NCBI RefSeq assembly: GCF_000766865.1
Contig: NZ_JNFA01000024.1
Span: 248,001 to 312,000, forward strand
DNA from: Listeria booriae
GTDB taxonomy: Bacteria > Bacillota > Bacilli > Lactobacillales > Listeriaceae
Direction of reading: 5' to 3'
Length of the DNA: 64,000 nt
The translations under genes and the position numbers were made by a program. How positions within the stretch are numbered: position 1 is the stretch's first letter; each line of letters starts with the position of its first letter. Under the pieces are notes generated by a model, which made no database searches, had not been told where the DNA came from, and worked only from the letters and a program-made list of their open reading frames with translations. Shown here in pieces: positions 8,190 to 17,761 of the stretch.

Positions 8190-9032
8190 ATGAAAAAAGA
8201 TTCGCGCTTTATTCCAAAATTAATTGCTTTTGTATTCTTGCTTGTGATGGCGATCATCTGGGTTGTTCCGCTTGCTTGGGGGATTGTGACGTCGTTTAAA
8301 TCGGAGGCGGAAGTGGCAACGGTGGGCTTTAAGTTCTTGCCGGTGCAATGGGTGACGACGAACTATACGGAATTGTTGTTTGATAATGCGGCGACACCGC
8401 TTTTACGTTGGTTTATGAACTCGATGATTATTGCGGTTTCGCAAACGGTGTTAGTGCTCGTTGTGGTATCTTTAGCGGCATTTGCTTATAGTCGTTTGAA
8501 GTTCCGCGGACGCAATGCCATGTTTGTGTTTTTGATGGCTACGATGATGTTTCCGAGTGTCGTGAATTTGATCCCACTTTACAAAATTATCGACACGTTC
8601 GGATGGGTGAATAATTATTTAGCGGCGATTGTGCCGGGGGCTGCAGCTGTCTTTAATATTTTCCTAGTGAGACAGTTTATGGTGAACATTCCGATTGAAT
8701 TTGATGAGGCGGCGCGCATTGATGGTGCTGGCGATTTCAAGATTTTCTACAAGGTTATTTTGCCACTTTTGCGGCCGGTGTTGATGGTTGTGGCGTTGTT
8801 TACGTTTACAGCTGCTTGGAATGATTTCCTCTGGCCGTCGATTGTGTTTAATGATATTGAAATGATGCCGATTACGCCAGGATTGCAGTTGTTGCAAGGG
8901 ATGTACCAAGCACAACCAGCGCATTTGATGGCAGGGGCACTTGTCGCGATTGTACCGACGTTTATCTTGTATTTATTCGCGCAAAAATATTTCTTGCAGT
9001 CTATGGCATTGTCATCAGGCGTAAAAGGATAA
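8190..9032 (+). CDS. Sugar ABC transporter permease (MalG/UgpE type)
   Basis: A 280-residue permease with six predicted membrane segments, the first at residues 12-33. The EAA loop (FDEAARIDGAGDFKIFYKVILP, about residues 170-190) marks the ATPase docking site. It lies 21 nt after its partner and 12 nt before the next gene, in one operon. The MalG-type C-terminus (YFLQSMALSSGVKG) is typical. Confidence 0.85.
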   Translation: MKKDSRFIPKLIAFVFLLVMAIIWVVPLAWGIVTSFKSEAEVATVGFKFLPVQWVTTNYTELLFDNAATPLLRWFMNSMIIAVSQTVLVLVVVSLAAFAYSRLKFRGRNAMFVFLMATMMFPSVVNLIPLYKIIDTFGWVNNYLAAIVPGAAAVFNIFLVRQFMVNIPIEFDEAARIDGAGDFKIFYKVILPLLRPVLMVVALFTFTAAWNDFLWPSIVFNDIEMMPITPGLQLLQGMYQAQPAHLMAGALVAIVPTFILYLFAQKYFLQSMALSSGVKG

Positions 9033-9044
9033 GGGGGAGTTGGC

Positions 9045-9473
9045 ATGAGCAGACGATTAGAACGAGTCTTTATATATATCGCAGCGGCTTGGCAGTTGTT
9101 GGACGGCTTGCTGACAATCTTCGTGTACGGCGTATTTATTAAAAAGCAAGGCTTGGATGTAGCGGGGCTTTCTGTTGCGCAAATGCGGGCGATGAAGGCG
9201 TTGTTTGGTAGTATTTTTAACTTTGTCGTAATCTTCGGGGTATTGTTGATTTTACTCGGATTATTGAATATTTATTTGGCGCGGAAACATTGGAAAGACG
9301 GCGCGGTCGGTTGGAAATTGCCAGTTTGGCTGCTCGTTTGTGGGATTTTCTCTTACTTCATTATGGATATTCCAAACATTTTCTTGTTTATGAGCGCGGG
9401 GATTATTGGCTTGGCTAAAAATAAAGGTATGAGAGCACGACAAAATGTGACGATTGGGGAGGAATTAGGATGA
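9045..9473 (+). CDS. Small four-helix membrane protein (DUF4064-like)
   Basis: A 142-residue protein with about four hydrophobic segments (residues 8-27, 50-76, 91-107 and 108-124) and a charged C-terminus. A GGGGGAG ribosome-binding site precedes ATG. It overlaps the GH2 start by 4 nt (ATGA), so it belongs to the same operon. It resembles DUF4064-type membrane proteins; no activity is known. A role tied to the transporter or its regulation is possible but unsupported. Confidence 0.6.
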   Translation: MSRRLERVFIYIAAAWQLLDGLLTIFVYGVFIKKQGLDVAGLSVAQMRAMKALFGSIFNFVVIFGVLLILLGLLNIYLARKHWKDGAVGWKLPVWLLVCGIFSYFIMDIPNIFLFMSAGIIGLAKNKGMRARQNVTIGEELG

Positions 9474-11203
9474 CAGTTTTACATCCAAGGCCGCAGTTTG
9501 TGCGGGATAATTGGGAGAGTTTGGACGGTGTGTGGGGATTTGCGTTTGATGATTCGCAGGTTGGCGTGACGGAGCAGTGGTATGATGGTTTGCCAGAGCA
9601 GACGCCGATTCAAGTGCCGTTCACCTATGAAACAAAAGCGAGCGGAATTCATGATGAATCGCATCACGCGACGGTTTGGTATGAGAAAGAAGTGACGCTT
9701 ACGACGGATAAAAATGTGTTGCTACACTTCGAAGGTGCGGATTATGCAACGACCGTTTGGGTGAATGGTAAGGTTGTTGGCGAGCATCACGGTTGCTATA
9801 CGGCGTTTTCTTTTAACATCGCGGATTACATGGTCGACGGCAAAAATCGCATCACGGTTCGCGTACAAGACAGCATGGACACGGCGCAACCTCGCGGTAA
9901 ACAGCGCTGGATTAAGGACAATTTCGGCTGTTGGTACGTGCAAACGACGGGTATTTGGAAATCGGTTTGGCTAGAATACGTGTCACCGATTCATATCGAC
10001 TACGTGAAAATGACGCCAGATGTAGATAATCGCAAAATCGATCTAGAGCTAGAAACGAACGCATGGCATGACGGTTTAATCGCGGAAGCAACAATCACAT
10101 TCGACGGCGAACTTATTGAAAAAGTAAGCGCGTTTGTAAAAGACGGTGTTGCAACCATGCAAGCATCTGTCCTTGCGAAGGGCGATCCGTGGAGTATGAA
10201 ACTTTGGAATACCGAAACGCCGAATTTATACGATATTCATTTTTCACTAATAGAAGAAAACACCGAAATCGATCACGTCACCTCTTATTTCGGCATGCGC
10301 AAGATTGCGATTGAAGGCGATAAAATTTTGCTAAATAACGAAGAATTGTATCAGCGCCTCATTCTCGACCAAGGTTATTGGCAAGACAGCGATTTAACAC
10401 CGCCATCCGTCAGCGCGCTCGAACTGGACATCGACAAAATTCTCGAAATGGGCTACAACGGCGTGCGTAAACATCAGAAAGTCGAAGATAACCGATTCCT
10501 ATACCTCTGCGACAAAAAAGGCGTCCTTGTCTGGTCAGAAGTCGGCTCCACATACAGTTTCAGCGACAAAGCCGTGGCGAATTTCACTTCCGAATGGCTC
10601 GAAATCGTGAAACAAAATTACAACCATCCGTCCATCATCACATGGGTGCCATTCAATGAATCATGGGGCGTTTCTGACATTCACGTCAACAAGAAACAAC
10701 AACAATTCACAGAAGGCATCTACTATCTCACAAAAGCATTTGACGGCATGCGACCGGTTATCACAAACGACGGCTGGGACCACACGATTTCCGACATTAT
10801 CACATTACACGATTACGAAGAAATCGGCGAACTTTTCACCAAACGCTACACCGATCGCGAAAAATTACTCTCCAACGCGTTCCAACACAACCGTTTTCGC
10901 CATCCATTCGCGAAAAACTACGTCGATAAAGGACAACCAGTGATTATTTCCGAATTTGGCGGTATCGCTTTCCAATCCGAATCAGGCTGGGGTTACGGCA
11001 ATCAAGTCAAAGACGAGGCGAGCTTTATCGAACGGTTTGACAAGATTACAGGTGCGATTCAAGCGCTCGATTATATTTCCGGTTTTTGCTACACTCAAGT
11101 CAGTGATGTGCAGCAAGAAATTAATGGCTTATTAACCATTGATCGAAAAGACAAAGTAGATCTTTCTGCGATTCGCGCCATCAACGAACGACGTAAGAAA
11201 TAA
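9470..11203 (+). CDS. Glycoside hydrolase family 2 (beta-glucuronidase/galactosidase-like)
   Basis: A 577-residue intracellular enzyme with no signal peptide. Residues 1-170 form the sugar-binding jelly roll (NGKVVGEHHGCYTAFSF), about 175-275 the immunoglobulin-like domain, and about 280-577 the TIM barrel. The general acid/base is Glu397 in FNESWG and the nucleophile is Glu495 in VIISEFGG. It is shorter than LacZ and near the size of compact beta-glucuronidases, but it has NES where typical glucuronidases have NEP, so the substrate is open. As the last operon gene it would cleave the sugar imported by the ABC system. Confidence 0.85.
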   Translation: MTVLHPRPQFVRDNWESLDGVWGFAFDDSQVGVTEQWYDGLPEQTPIQVPFTYETKASGIHDESHHATVWYEKEVTLTTDKNVLLHFEGADYATTVWVNGKVVGEHHGCYTAFSFNIADYMVDGKNRITVRVQDSMDTAQPRGKQRWIKDNFGCWYVQTTGIWKSVWLEYVSPIHIDYVKMTPDVDNRKIDLELETNAWHDGLIAEATITFDGELIEKVSAFVKDGVATMQASVLAKGDPWSMKLWNTETPNLYDIHFSLIEENTEIDHVTSYFGMRKIAIEGDKILLNNEELYQRLILDQGYWQDSDLTPPSVSALELDIDKILEMGYNGVRKHQKVEDNRFLYLCDKKGVLVWSEVGSTYSFSDKAVANFTSEWLEIVKQNYNHPSIITWVPFNESWGVSDIHVNKKQQQFTEGIYYLTKAFDGMRPVITNDGWDHTISDIITLHDYEEIGELFTKRYTDREKLLSNAFQHNRFRHPFAKNYVDKGQPVIISEFGGIAFQSESGWGYGNQVKDEASFIERFDKITGAIQALDYISGFCYTQVSDVQQEINGLLTIDRKDKVDLSAIRAINERRKK

Positions 11204-11344
11204 CACACAACGGATGACTTTTCAATCATTTTTTCCAATGCGGCGCAATTATTATTTCTTTTCAGAGCTATTTCCGATATAATGAAAAGATATACTAAAA
11301 GTAGGGACCTCGAAAGACAGGCTCGAAATGATTGGAAGATGTCT

Positions 11345-12556
11345 ATGTTTAAGAAAATGCTCAAGTCCTATGATTACTCACTACTAGCTGTATACCTTAT
11401 CGTGTGTATCTTCGGACTAATTATGGTTTACAGCTCCAGCATGTTTGTTGCCATTAACAAAGGATGGGACCCAGCCACGTTTTATAATAGCCAGTTGAAG
11501 AATTGGATTATTTCGCTTGTGCTGCTGATTTTCTTTGCTGTGTTCCCGTACAAAATTTTGCAAAATAATAAAATGTTGATGCTGATTATGTTTGGCTCAG
11601 TGACCTTGCTATTACTCGTTTTAGCGTTCGGTGATTCGGCCAATAACGCACAGAGTTGGCTCGTGTTAGGTCCCATTCGGATCCAGCCATCAGAATTTAT
11701 TAAAGTATCGATGATTGTCTACATGGCAGCCGTTTATTCCAAGAAGCAGCGCTATATTGATGATTTTAACCGCGGCGTTTTGCCACCCGTACTATTCCTT
11801 GTTGTCATTTGTTTCCTGATTTTATTACAACCAGACATCGGGACAGCAGCTATTGTTTTCATGACAGGCTGCGGCATTATCATGGCATCTGGAATGCGCC
11901 TCAAAACCATTTTAAAACTTGTCGGATTAGGCTTAGCCATTTTAGCAGTTTTATGTATTATCGTGTTTTTGTTACCAGAAGACATTCGCTCCAAACTGAT
12001 CACAACAAAGCGTATCGGACGGATTACAAGTTTCCAAAATCCATTTACCGATCACGGAGCTAGCGGTTATCAGTTGGTCAACTCGTTCTACGCGATTGGT
12101 TCCGGCGGCTTTTTCGGCCAAGGCTTAGGTGAAAGTGTACAAAAATTAGGTTACCTACCAGAAGCCTATACCGATTTTATCAGCGCGATTATTGCGGAAG
12201 AACTAGGCTTTTTCGGGATTTTAATCACGGTTGGTGGTATTTTCTTTATCGTGTTGCGTTCGATTGTTAACGGCATGCGTTCCAATGAAGCGTTCGGATC
12301 TCTGCTTTGTTACGGAACCGCGACCTTAATCGGTATTCAGGCATTCATTAACCTTGGCGGGGCCACTGGGATGATACCACTCACCGGTGTAACATTACCA
12401 TTTACAAGTTTCGGCGGTTCCTCCTTAATGTCCATGTCGATTTTAGTTGGCATTGTGCTGAACGTTTCGATGATCAATAAGTTCCAGAAGAATTACGGAA
12501 CAGATAAGCAATTAGAGAAACCGGGAAAAACGGTACAAACTGGAACACGAAGATAG
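11345..12556 (+). CDS. ftsW: FtsW lipid-II polymerase / division protein
   Basis: A SEDS-family membrane protein of 403 residues from the chosen start. It has about ten membrane segments and the family motifs YSSS near the first segment, an RIQPSEFIK loop, and PLTGVTLPFTSFGGSS near the C-terminus. It polymerises septal peptidoglycan together with a class B PBP at the divisome. The frame is open from ATG 11282, but that codon overlaps a TATAAT (11278-11283), so starts at 11339 or 11345 (with GGAAG upstream) are more likely. It lies next to pycA, as in Bacillus and Listeria. Confidence 0.9.
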   Translation: MFKKMLKSYDYSLLAVYLIVCIFGLIMVYSSSMFVAINKGWDPATFYNSQLKNWIISLVLLIFFAVFPYKILQNNKMLMLIMFGSVTLLLLVLAFGDSANNAQSWLVLGPIRIQPSEFIKVSMIVYMAAVYSKKQRYIDDFNRGVLPPVLFLVVICFLILLQPDIGTAAIVFMTGCGIIMASGMRLKTILKLVGLGLAILAVLCIIVFLLPEDIRSKLITTKRIGRITSFQNPFTDHGASGYQLVNSFYAIGSGGFFGQGLGESVQKLGYLPEAYTDFISAIIAEELGFFGILITVGGIFFIVLRSIVNGMRSNEAFGSLLCYGTATLIGIQAFINLGGATGMIPLTGVTLPFTSFGGSSLMSMSILVGIVLNVSMINKFQKNYGTDKQLEKPGKTVQTGTRR

Positions 12557-12557
12557 A

Positions 12558-12780
12558 AAGGTTGGGACAAAACTCAATATAAAGCAAAGCGGCCGAGCCA
12601 TATACTTTGGGTAGGAAGAAAAATTTTGCTTTACACAAATCGAGCGAAAGCGTTTGTATTCAGAGGATTTGGCGGAAGCCGGAAGCGGAGCATACTGGTG
12701 TATGTGAGAACCGGAAGTCCGCCGAATCCTCTGAATGCGAGCGCTTGTCGCCGATTTATTTGGGTTATGCCCCAGACTTG
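12558..12780. repeat. Long imperfect palindrome between ftsW and pycA
   Basis: Inner arms at about 12633-12678 and 12717-12765 are near-perfect complements (TTCAGAGGATTYGGCGG core). Outer segments AAGGTTGGGACA and GCCCCAGACTT also pair imperfectly. A small hairpin lies in the centre. It would fold into one hairpin of more than 200 nt. Related long palindromes are common in Listeria genomes downstream of genes. It could terminate ftsW transcription or stabilise its message. Open frames inside it are by-products of the repeat. The rest of 12557-13056 holds the pycA promoter and a leader of about 165 nt. Confidence 0.75.
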
Positions 12781-12860
12781 TTTTTCGTTCATAATGGGCT
12801 TTGTAAGCTGAATTATCAGAGTCGCATACAATATTTTTTATGAAAATGGGTGAAAAGAAT

Positions 12861-12889
12861 TTACATTCGGGGCACTTTAATACTATAAT
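12861..12889 (+). promoter_or_regulatory. Promoter of pycA
   Basis: TTACAT (12861-12866), a 17-bp spacer and TATAAT (12884-12889). The resulting leader is about 160 nt; I see no known riboswitch in it. Confidence 0.65.
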
Positions 12890-13056
12890 TGATTGATATA
12901 CCGAATTTCTCCATGACGGTAATATGTTAGCAGCTATGTAGATAGAAAAGTCCAGTGGATGACAAGCCTGATCTTGGTTATTTTATGCCTAAGACAGCGT
13001 TTGTTACTAAGAGCTGGAGAAAAAATTTTAGGTAGTGTAGGTTAGGAGGAAAAAAA

Positions 13057-16000
13057 ATGAACAACATTAAAAAGGTTTTAGTTGCCAATCGTGGCGAAAT
13101 CGCAATTCGCGTATTGCGTGCATGTACGGAACTAAACATTAAGACAGTGGCGATCTATTCGCAAGAGGATACGGCGGCTTTTCACCGTTATAAGGCGGAT
13201 GAGGCTTACCTGGTAGGGGAAGGGAAGAAACCGATCGATGCTTATCTTGATATCGATAATATTATCGAAGTTGCTAAAATAGCAAATGTTGACGCAATTC
13301 ACCCTGGTTATGGCTTTTTGTCGGAAAATATCGACTTCGCCAAGCGTTGTGAAAAAGAAGGCATCATTTTTGTAGGACCTAAATCGAAACACCTAGACAT
13401 GTTCGGTGACAAAATTAAAGCGAAAGAACAAGCTTTATTAGCCGATATTCCAGTTATTCCAGGTAGTAACGGACCTGTGGCAAGCGCTGAGGAAGTAGCT
13501 GCTTTTGGAGAAAAACATGGCTATCCATTGATGGTAAAAGCATCACTTGGCGGAGGCGGACGTGGTATGCGTGTCGTTCAAGGCCCAGCCGATGTAAAAG
13601 AAGCATTTGACCGCGCAGGATCAGAAGCAAAAGCTGCATTTGGTAACGATGAAGTATACGTTGAGAAATGCGTAGTAAATCCAAAACATATCGAAGTACA
13701 AATACTCGGTGACTCACATGGCAACATCGTCCATTTATTTGAACGTGACTGTTCTGTACAACGTCGGCACCAAAAAGTAGTGGAAGTGGCACCATGTAAT
13801 GCTATCACATCTGATTTACGTGAACGCATTTGTGATGCTGCCGTTAAACTAATGAAAAACGTGGATTATTTGAACGCAGGAACGGTTGAATTTTTAGTCG
13901 CTGGCGAAGAATTTTACTTTATTGAAGTAAATCCGCGTGTTCAAGTAGAGCACACGATTACAGAAATGATTACAGGAATCGACATCGTGCAGTCGCAATT
14001 ATTTATTGCCGATGGTTCATCGATGCATGATCAAATCGTTGGTATTCCGCAACAAGAAGACATTCGTATTAACGGTTCGGCGATTCAATGCCGGATTACA
14101 ACCGAAGACCCGTTGAACAACTTCATGCCAGACACTGGGCGTATCAATACATACCGCTCAACAGGTGGTTTCGGAGTTCGTCTTGATGCAGGTAATGGTT
14201 TCCAAGGAACAGTCGTAACACCATTTTACGATTCTTTACTTGTAAAACTATGTACGTGGGGCATGACTTTTGAACAAGCATCCCGCAAAATGATTCGTAA
14301 CTTAATCGAGTTCCGTATCCGTGGCGTTAAAACCAATATTCCGTTCTTATTAAACGTTGTACAACATCCCGATTTCATTAGCGGGAACTACAACACATCC
14401 TTCATCGACTCCACACCAGAACTATTTGACTTCCCGAAAGTGCGTGACCGCGGTACGAAGACATTGCGCTACATCAGTAACGTAACAGTCAACGGTTTCC
14501 CAGGCATCAAACAACGCGAGAAGTTAGTATACGACGATCTCCGCATTCCAAAAATTCCTTTCGACGCAAAAATCGAACCAGGAACGAAACAAATTTTGGA
14601 TGCAAAAGGTCCTGCTGGCGTAGTCGAATGGGTAAAATCACAAAAAGAAGTATTACTAACCGATACGACATTGCGTGACGCGCACCAATCTTTACTTGCA
14701 ACACGCGTTCGCTCAAAAGATATTTTCCAAATTGCCGACCCAATGGCGCACTTATTGCCAAACATGTTCTCCTTTGAAATGTGGGGCGGGGCAACATTTG
14801 ACACAGCGTATCGTTTCCTAAATGAAGACCCGTGGGTACGTTTAGAAACATTGCGCAAACAAATTCCAAACGTTATGTTCCAAATGCTATTACGCGGAGC
14901 CAATGCCGTTGGTTACAAGAACTATCCGGACAATGTGATTCGCGAATTCGTGAAACAATCCGCACAAAGCGGCGTCGATGTTTTCCGTATTTTTGATAGT
15001 TTGAACTGGTTGAAAGGTATGGAAGTGTCTATCGAAGCTGTTCGCGACGCAGGTAAAGTCGTGGAAGCAGCGATTTGTTACACAGGCGACATTGAAGATC
15101 AGACACGTACGAAATACAATGTAGATTACTACAAAGACATGGCGAAAGAACTTGTCGCACAAGGTACCGATATTCTGGCGATTAAAGATATGGCTGGACT
15201 TTTGAAACCACAAGCGGCTTATCGTCTTGTTAGCGAACTAAAAGATACAGTTGATGTGCCGATTCACTTGCACACACACGATACAAGTGGTAACGGTATT
15301 TACACGTATGCAGCAGCAGTAAGTGCGGGCGTTGATATTGTCGATGTAGCCTCAAGCGCAATGAGTGGCGCCACATCACAACCAAGTATGACAGGCCTTT
15401 ACTACGGTCTCGAAAACGGAAAACGTCAAGCGATTCTTAATGCGCATAACTCGCAAATGATTAACCATTATTGGGAAGACGTTCGTAAATACTACAAAGA
15501 CTTCGATAACGCGCTAAATTCACCACAAACCGAAGTTTACATTCACGAAATGCCAGGCGGTCAATACACGAACCTACAACAACAAGCAAAAGCAGTCGGA
15601 CTTGGCGATCGTTGGGACGAAGTAAAAGAAACATACGCGGTCGTTAATGACATGTTCGGCGATATCGTAAAAGTAACACCATCATCTAAAGTTGTAGGCG
15701 ACATGGCGCTATTCATGGTCCAAAACGACCTGAGCGAACAAGACATCTACGACAAAGGCGAAAGCATCGATTTCCCTGACTCCATCATCGAGTTCTTCAT
15801 GGGCGAAATCGGCCAACCGTACCAAGGTTTCCCTGAGAAACTACAACAACTAGTTCTTAAAGGTCGCAAGCCGCTAACAGAGCGTCCAGGAGCCCTAATG
15901 GAGCCCGTTGATTTTGAAGCAGTTCGTGCCGAGCTAGCAGAAAAAATGCCAAAAGCCGAGCCTACAGACCACGACGTCATGTCTTACATCCTTTATCCAA

Positions 16001-16500
16001 AAGTATTCCTAGATTACTTAACGATGATCGACAAATATGGCGATGTCACAGTACTTGATACACCAACATTCTTCAAAGGCATGCGCTTAGGCGAAACCGT
16101 AGAAGTAGAACTTGAAAAAGGAAAAACACTGATTATCAAGTTAAACTCTATCGGAGAGCCAATTGCCGACGGAACACGCGTTATCTATTTCGAACTAAAT
16201 GGCCAACCGCGTGAAATTTCGATCCAAGACTTCAACGTTCAATCTACCGTTGTAACGCGTCATAAGATTGACACAACCAACCCAGAACACGTTGGCGCAA
16301 CAATGACCGGTTCCGTTATCAAGATTGTCGCAGAAAAAGGCCAGCTAGTGAAAAAAGGCGATCCATTGCTGATTACAGAAGCAATGAAGATGGAAACAAC
16401 CATCCAAGCCCCATTCGACGGCAAGGTCAATGCCATTTTCGTAACAGACGGCGACACCATCGAATCAGCAGACCTACTCATGGAAGTTGGTCGCGTATAA
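13057..16500 (+). CDS. pycA: Pyruvate carboxylase
   Basis: A 1147-residue single-chain enzyme that makes oxaloacetate from pyruvate, bicarbonate and ATP. Residues 1 to about 450 form the biotin carboxylase with ATP-grasp loop GGGGRGMR. About 530-830 form the carboxyltransferase barrel (TLRDAHQSLLATRVRS; metal-ligand region HLHTHD). The C-terminal biotinyl domain carries EAMKM with the biotinylated Lys1111. Length and order are standard. In Listeria it is essential for anaplerosis because the TCA cycle is incomplete, and it is inhibited by c-di-AMP (family knowledge). AGGAGG precedes ATG. Confidence 0.97.
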   Translation: MNNIKKVLVANRGEIAIRVLRACTELNIKTVAIYSQEDTAAFHRYKADEAYLVGEGKKPIDAYLDIDNIIEVAKIANVDAIHPGYGFLSENIDFAKRCEKEGIIFVGPKSKHLDMFGDKIKAKEQALLADIPVIPGSNGPVASAEEVAAFGEKHGYPLMVKASLGGGGRGMRVVQGPADVKEAFDRAGSEAKAAFGNDEVYVEKCVVNPKHIEVQILGDSHGNIVHLFERDCSVQRRHQKVVEVAPCNAITSDLRERICDAAVKLMKNVDYLNAGTVEFLVAGEEFYFIEVNPRVQVEHTITEMITGIDIVQSQLFIADGSSMHDQIVGIPQQEDIRINGSAIQCRITTEDPLNNFMPDTGRINTYRSTGGFGVRLDAGNGFQGTVVTPFYDSLLVKLCTWGMTFEQASRKMIRNLIEFRIRGVKTNIPFLLNVVQHPDFISGNYNTSFIDSTPELFDFPKVRDRGTKTLRYISNVTVNGFPGIKQREKLVYDDLRIPKIPFDAKIEPGTKQILDAKGPAGVVEWVKSQKEVLLTDTTLRDAHQSLLATRVRSKDIFQIADPMAHLLPNMFSFEMWGGATFDTAYRFLNEDPWVRLETLRKQIPNVMFQMLLRGANAVGYKNYPDNVIREFVKQSAQSGVDVFRIFDSLNWLKGMEVSIEAVRDAGKVVEAAICYTGDIEDQTRTKYNVDYYKDMAKELVAQGTDILAIKDMAGLLKPQAAYRLVSELKDTVDVPIHLHTHDTSGNGIYTYAAAVSAGVDIVDVASSAMSGATSQPSMTGLYYGLENGKRQAILNAHNSQMINHYWEDVRKYYKDFDNALNSPQTEVYIHEMPGGQYTNLQQQAKAVGLGDRWDEVKETYAVVNDMFGDIVKVTPSSKVVGDMALFMVQNDLSEQDIYDKGESIDFPDSIIEFFMGEIGQPYQGFPEKLQQLVLKGRKPLTERPGALMEPVDFEAVRAELAEKMPKAEPTDHDVMSYILYPKVFLDYLTMIDKYGDVTVLDTPTFFKGMRLGETVEVELEKGKTLIIKLNSIGEPIADGTRVIYFELNGQPREISIQDFNVQSTVVTRHKIDTTNPEHVGATMTGSVIKIVAEKGQLVKKGDPLLITEAMKMETTIQAPFDGKVNAIFVTDGDTIESADLLMEVGRV

Positions 16501-16512
16501 CACATAATAAAA

Positions 16513-16550
16513 CAGAAGAGTCGGGCGTATCCATTTGCCTGGCTCTTTCT
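16513..16550 (+). terminator. Intrinsic terminator after pycA
   Basis: AGAAGAGTCGGGC pairs with GCCTGGCTCTTTCT with a few G-U pairs and a modest T-rich tail. Confidence 0.6.
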
Positions 16551-16577
16551 ATGTTAATGAAAGGGAGAGTATAACAC

Positions 16578-17483
16578 ATGTTAATCAAAAAAAGCCTCGC
16601 ACTTCTAAGTCTAGCCATCATCCTTGTTCTAACAGGATGTAGCGCCCAAAACACCGCCGAAAAACAAGCACAAAAACCAGAATACATAGCAACAGATGCG
16701 ACCGGTTCTAAAGTAGAACTAGACAGCAAACCGAAAAAAATCGTCTCACTTATGCCAAGCAATACCGAAACACTATACCGCCTAGGCGTAGGCAAAAATG
16801 TGATTGGTGTCACATCAAGCGATGACTACCCAGCAGCCGTCAAAAAAGTCCCAGTCGTTGCAACAACCGAAATCAACGTTGAAAAAATAATCGGCATGAA
16901 ACCCGATCTTGTCTTAGGCCACGCATCCACGATGATGTACAGCAAAGATTCCTACGACCAAATCAAAAAAGCCAATATCCCATTATTCATCGTAGAAGAC
17001 GCCCAAGATTTCGATACCGCCTACAAAACGTTCACTCAAATCGGTGACCTAACAGGCACGACCACAGAAGCGAACAAACTCGTGTCCTCGATGGAAGCAA
17101 CAGACAAACAAATCCGCGAAGAAGCCAAAAAACGCGTAAAAACAAAAGCTAAAGTATGGCTAGAAATCAGTCCAGATTTATACACCGCAGGCAAAGGCAC
17201 TTTTATCAACGAAATGTTAACCAATATCCAAGCAACCAATATCGTCTCCGAAGAAGGCTACCCACAATACAACGAAGAACAAGTCATCAAAGCAGCCCCA
17301 GACGTCATCATCACCATCTACCCAAATGCCAAAGAAGCCATCGCCAAACGCTCCGCATGGAAAAACATCCCCGCAGTCAAAAATAATCGCATCTACGAAA
17401 TCGATCCATCCATCGTGAGCCGACCAGGACCACGACTTATCGAAGGACAAGAAGCCATTTTTGAAGCCGTGTATCCAGAATAA
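16578..17483 (+). CDS. BtuF/FepB-like substrate-binding lipoprotein
   Basis: A 301-residue helical-backbone binding protein. It has a lipoprotein signal (lipobox LTGC near residue 21), then a DATGSKVELDSKPKKIVSL opening and SNTETLYRLGVG, both typical of the cobalamin/siderophore cluster. Two lobes are joined by a long helix at about residues 165-195. It probably binds corrinoid or an iron complex outside the cell. No permease or ATPase lies next to it, so it must use a transporter encoded elsewhere. The gene at this position after pycA is conserved in Listeria. Confidence 0.8.
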   Translation: MLIKKSLALLSLAIILVLTGCSAQNTAEKQAQKPEYIATDATGSKVELDSKPKKIVSLMPSNTETLYRLGVGKNVIGVTSSDDYPAAVKKVPVVATTEINVEKIIGMKPDLVLGHASTMMYSKDSYDQIKKANIPLFIVEDAQDFDTAYKTFTQIGDLTGTTTEANKLVSSMEATDKQIREEAKKRVKTKAKVWLEISPDLYTAGKGTFINEMLTNIQATNIVSEEGYPQYNEEQVIKAAPDVIITIYPNAKEAIAKRSAWKNIPAVKNNRIYEIDPSIVSRPGPRLIEGQEAIFEAVYPE

Positions 17484-17491
17484 TTTTGAAA

Positions 17492-17510
17492 AAAGTAAGG
17501 CTCTTACTTT
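17492..17510 (+). terminator. Short perfect hairpin after the lipoprotein gene
   Basis: AAAGTAAG and CTTACTTT form 8-bp arms around GCT. A T-run is lacking apart from TTT, so it is a weak terminator or processing site. Confidence 0.4.
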
Positions 17511-17555
17511 ACAAACGCCCGTTTTTGCGGTAATTTAACATAAGGTGGGGTTTTA

Positions 17556-17612
17556 TTGTCTCACCACAAATACGAAGAAACGGCTTACATTTACGGAAGA
17601 ATCGACAAATAA
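17556..17612 (+). CDS. Possible 18-residue small ORF upstream of tagG
   Basis: A TTG start follows AAGGTGGGG at good spacing and gives SHHKYEETAYIYGRIDK, then TAA. It sits in the 278-bp gap before tagG. It could be a leader peptide or chance; nothing else supports it. Confidence 0.25.
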   Translation: MSHHKYEETAYIYGRIDK

Positions 17613-17761
17613 CAACAAGAAGAGCAACTAAGACACGCGTAAACGACATCATTATGTATCTTTTTCTAGACACAAGGGGTGGAGCCTATACGACATGGAG
17701 CAAGAGATTTTCGGTTGCTGACACAGTAAACCGCATTATTATTCCGGAAAGAAGTGTTTTT

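Noticed and set aside
12607-12843. Open frames on both strands between ftsW and pycA
   Set aside because: They lie inside the long palindrome, mirror each other and have no ribosome-binding site or recognisable protein pattern.
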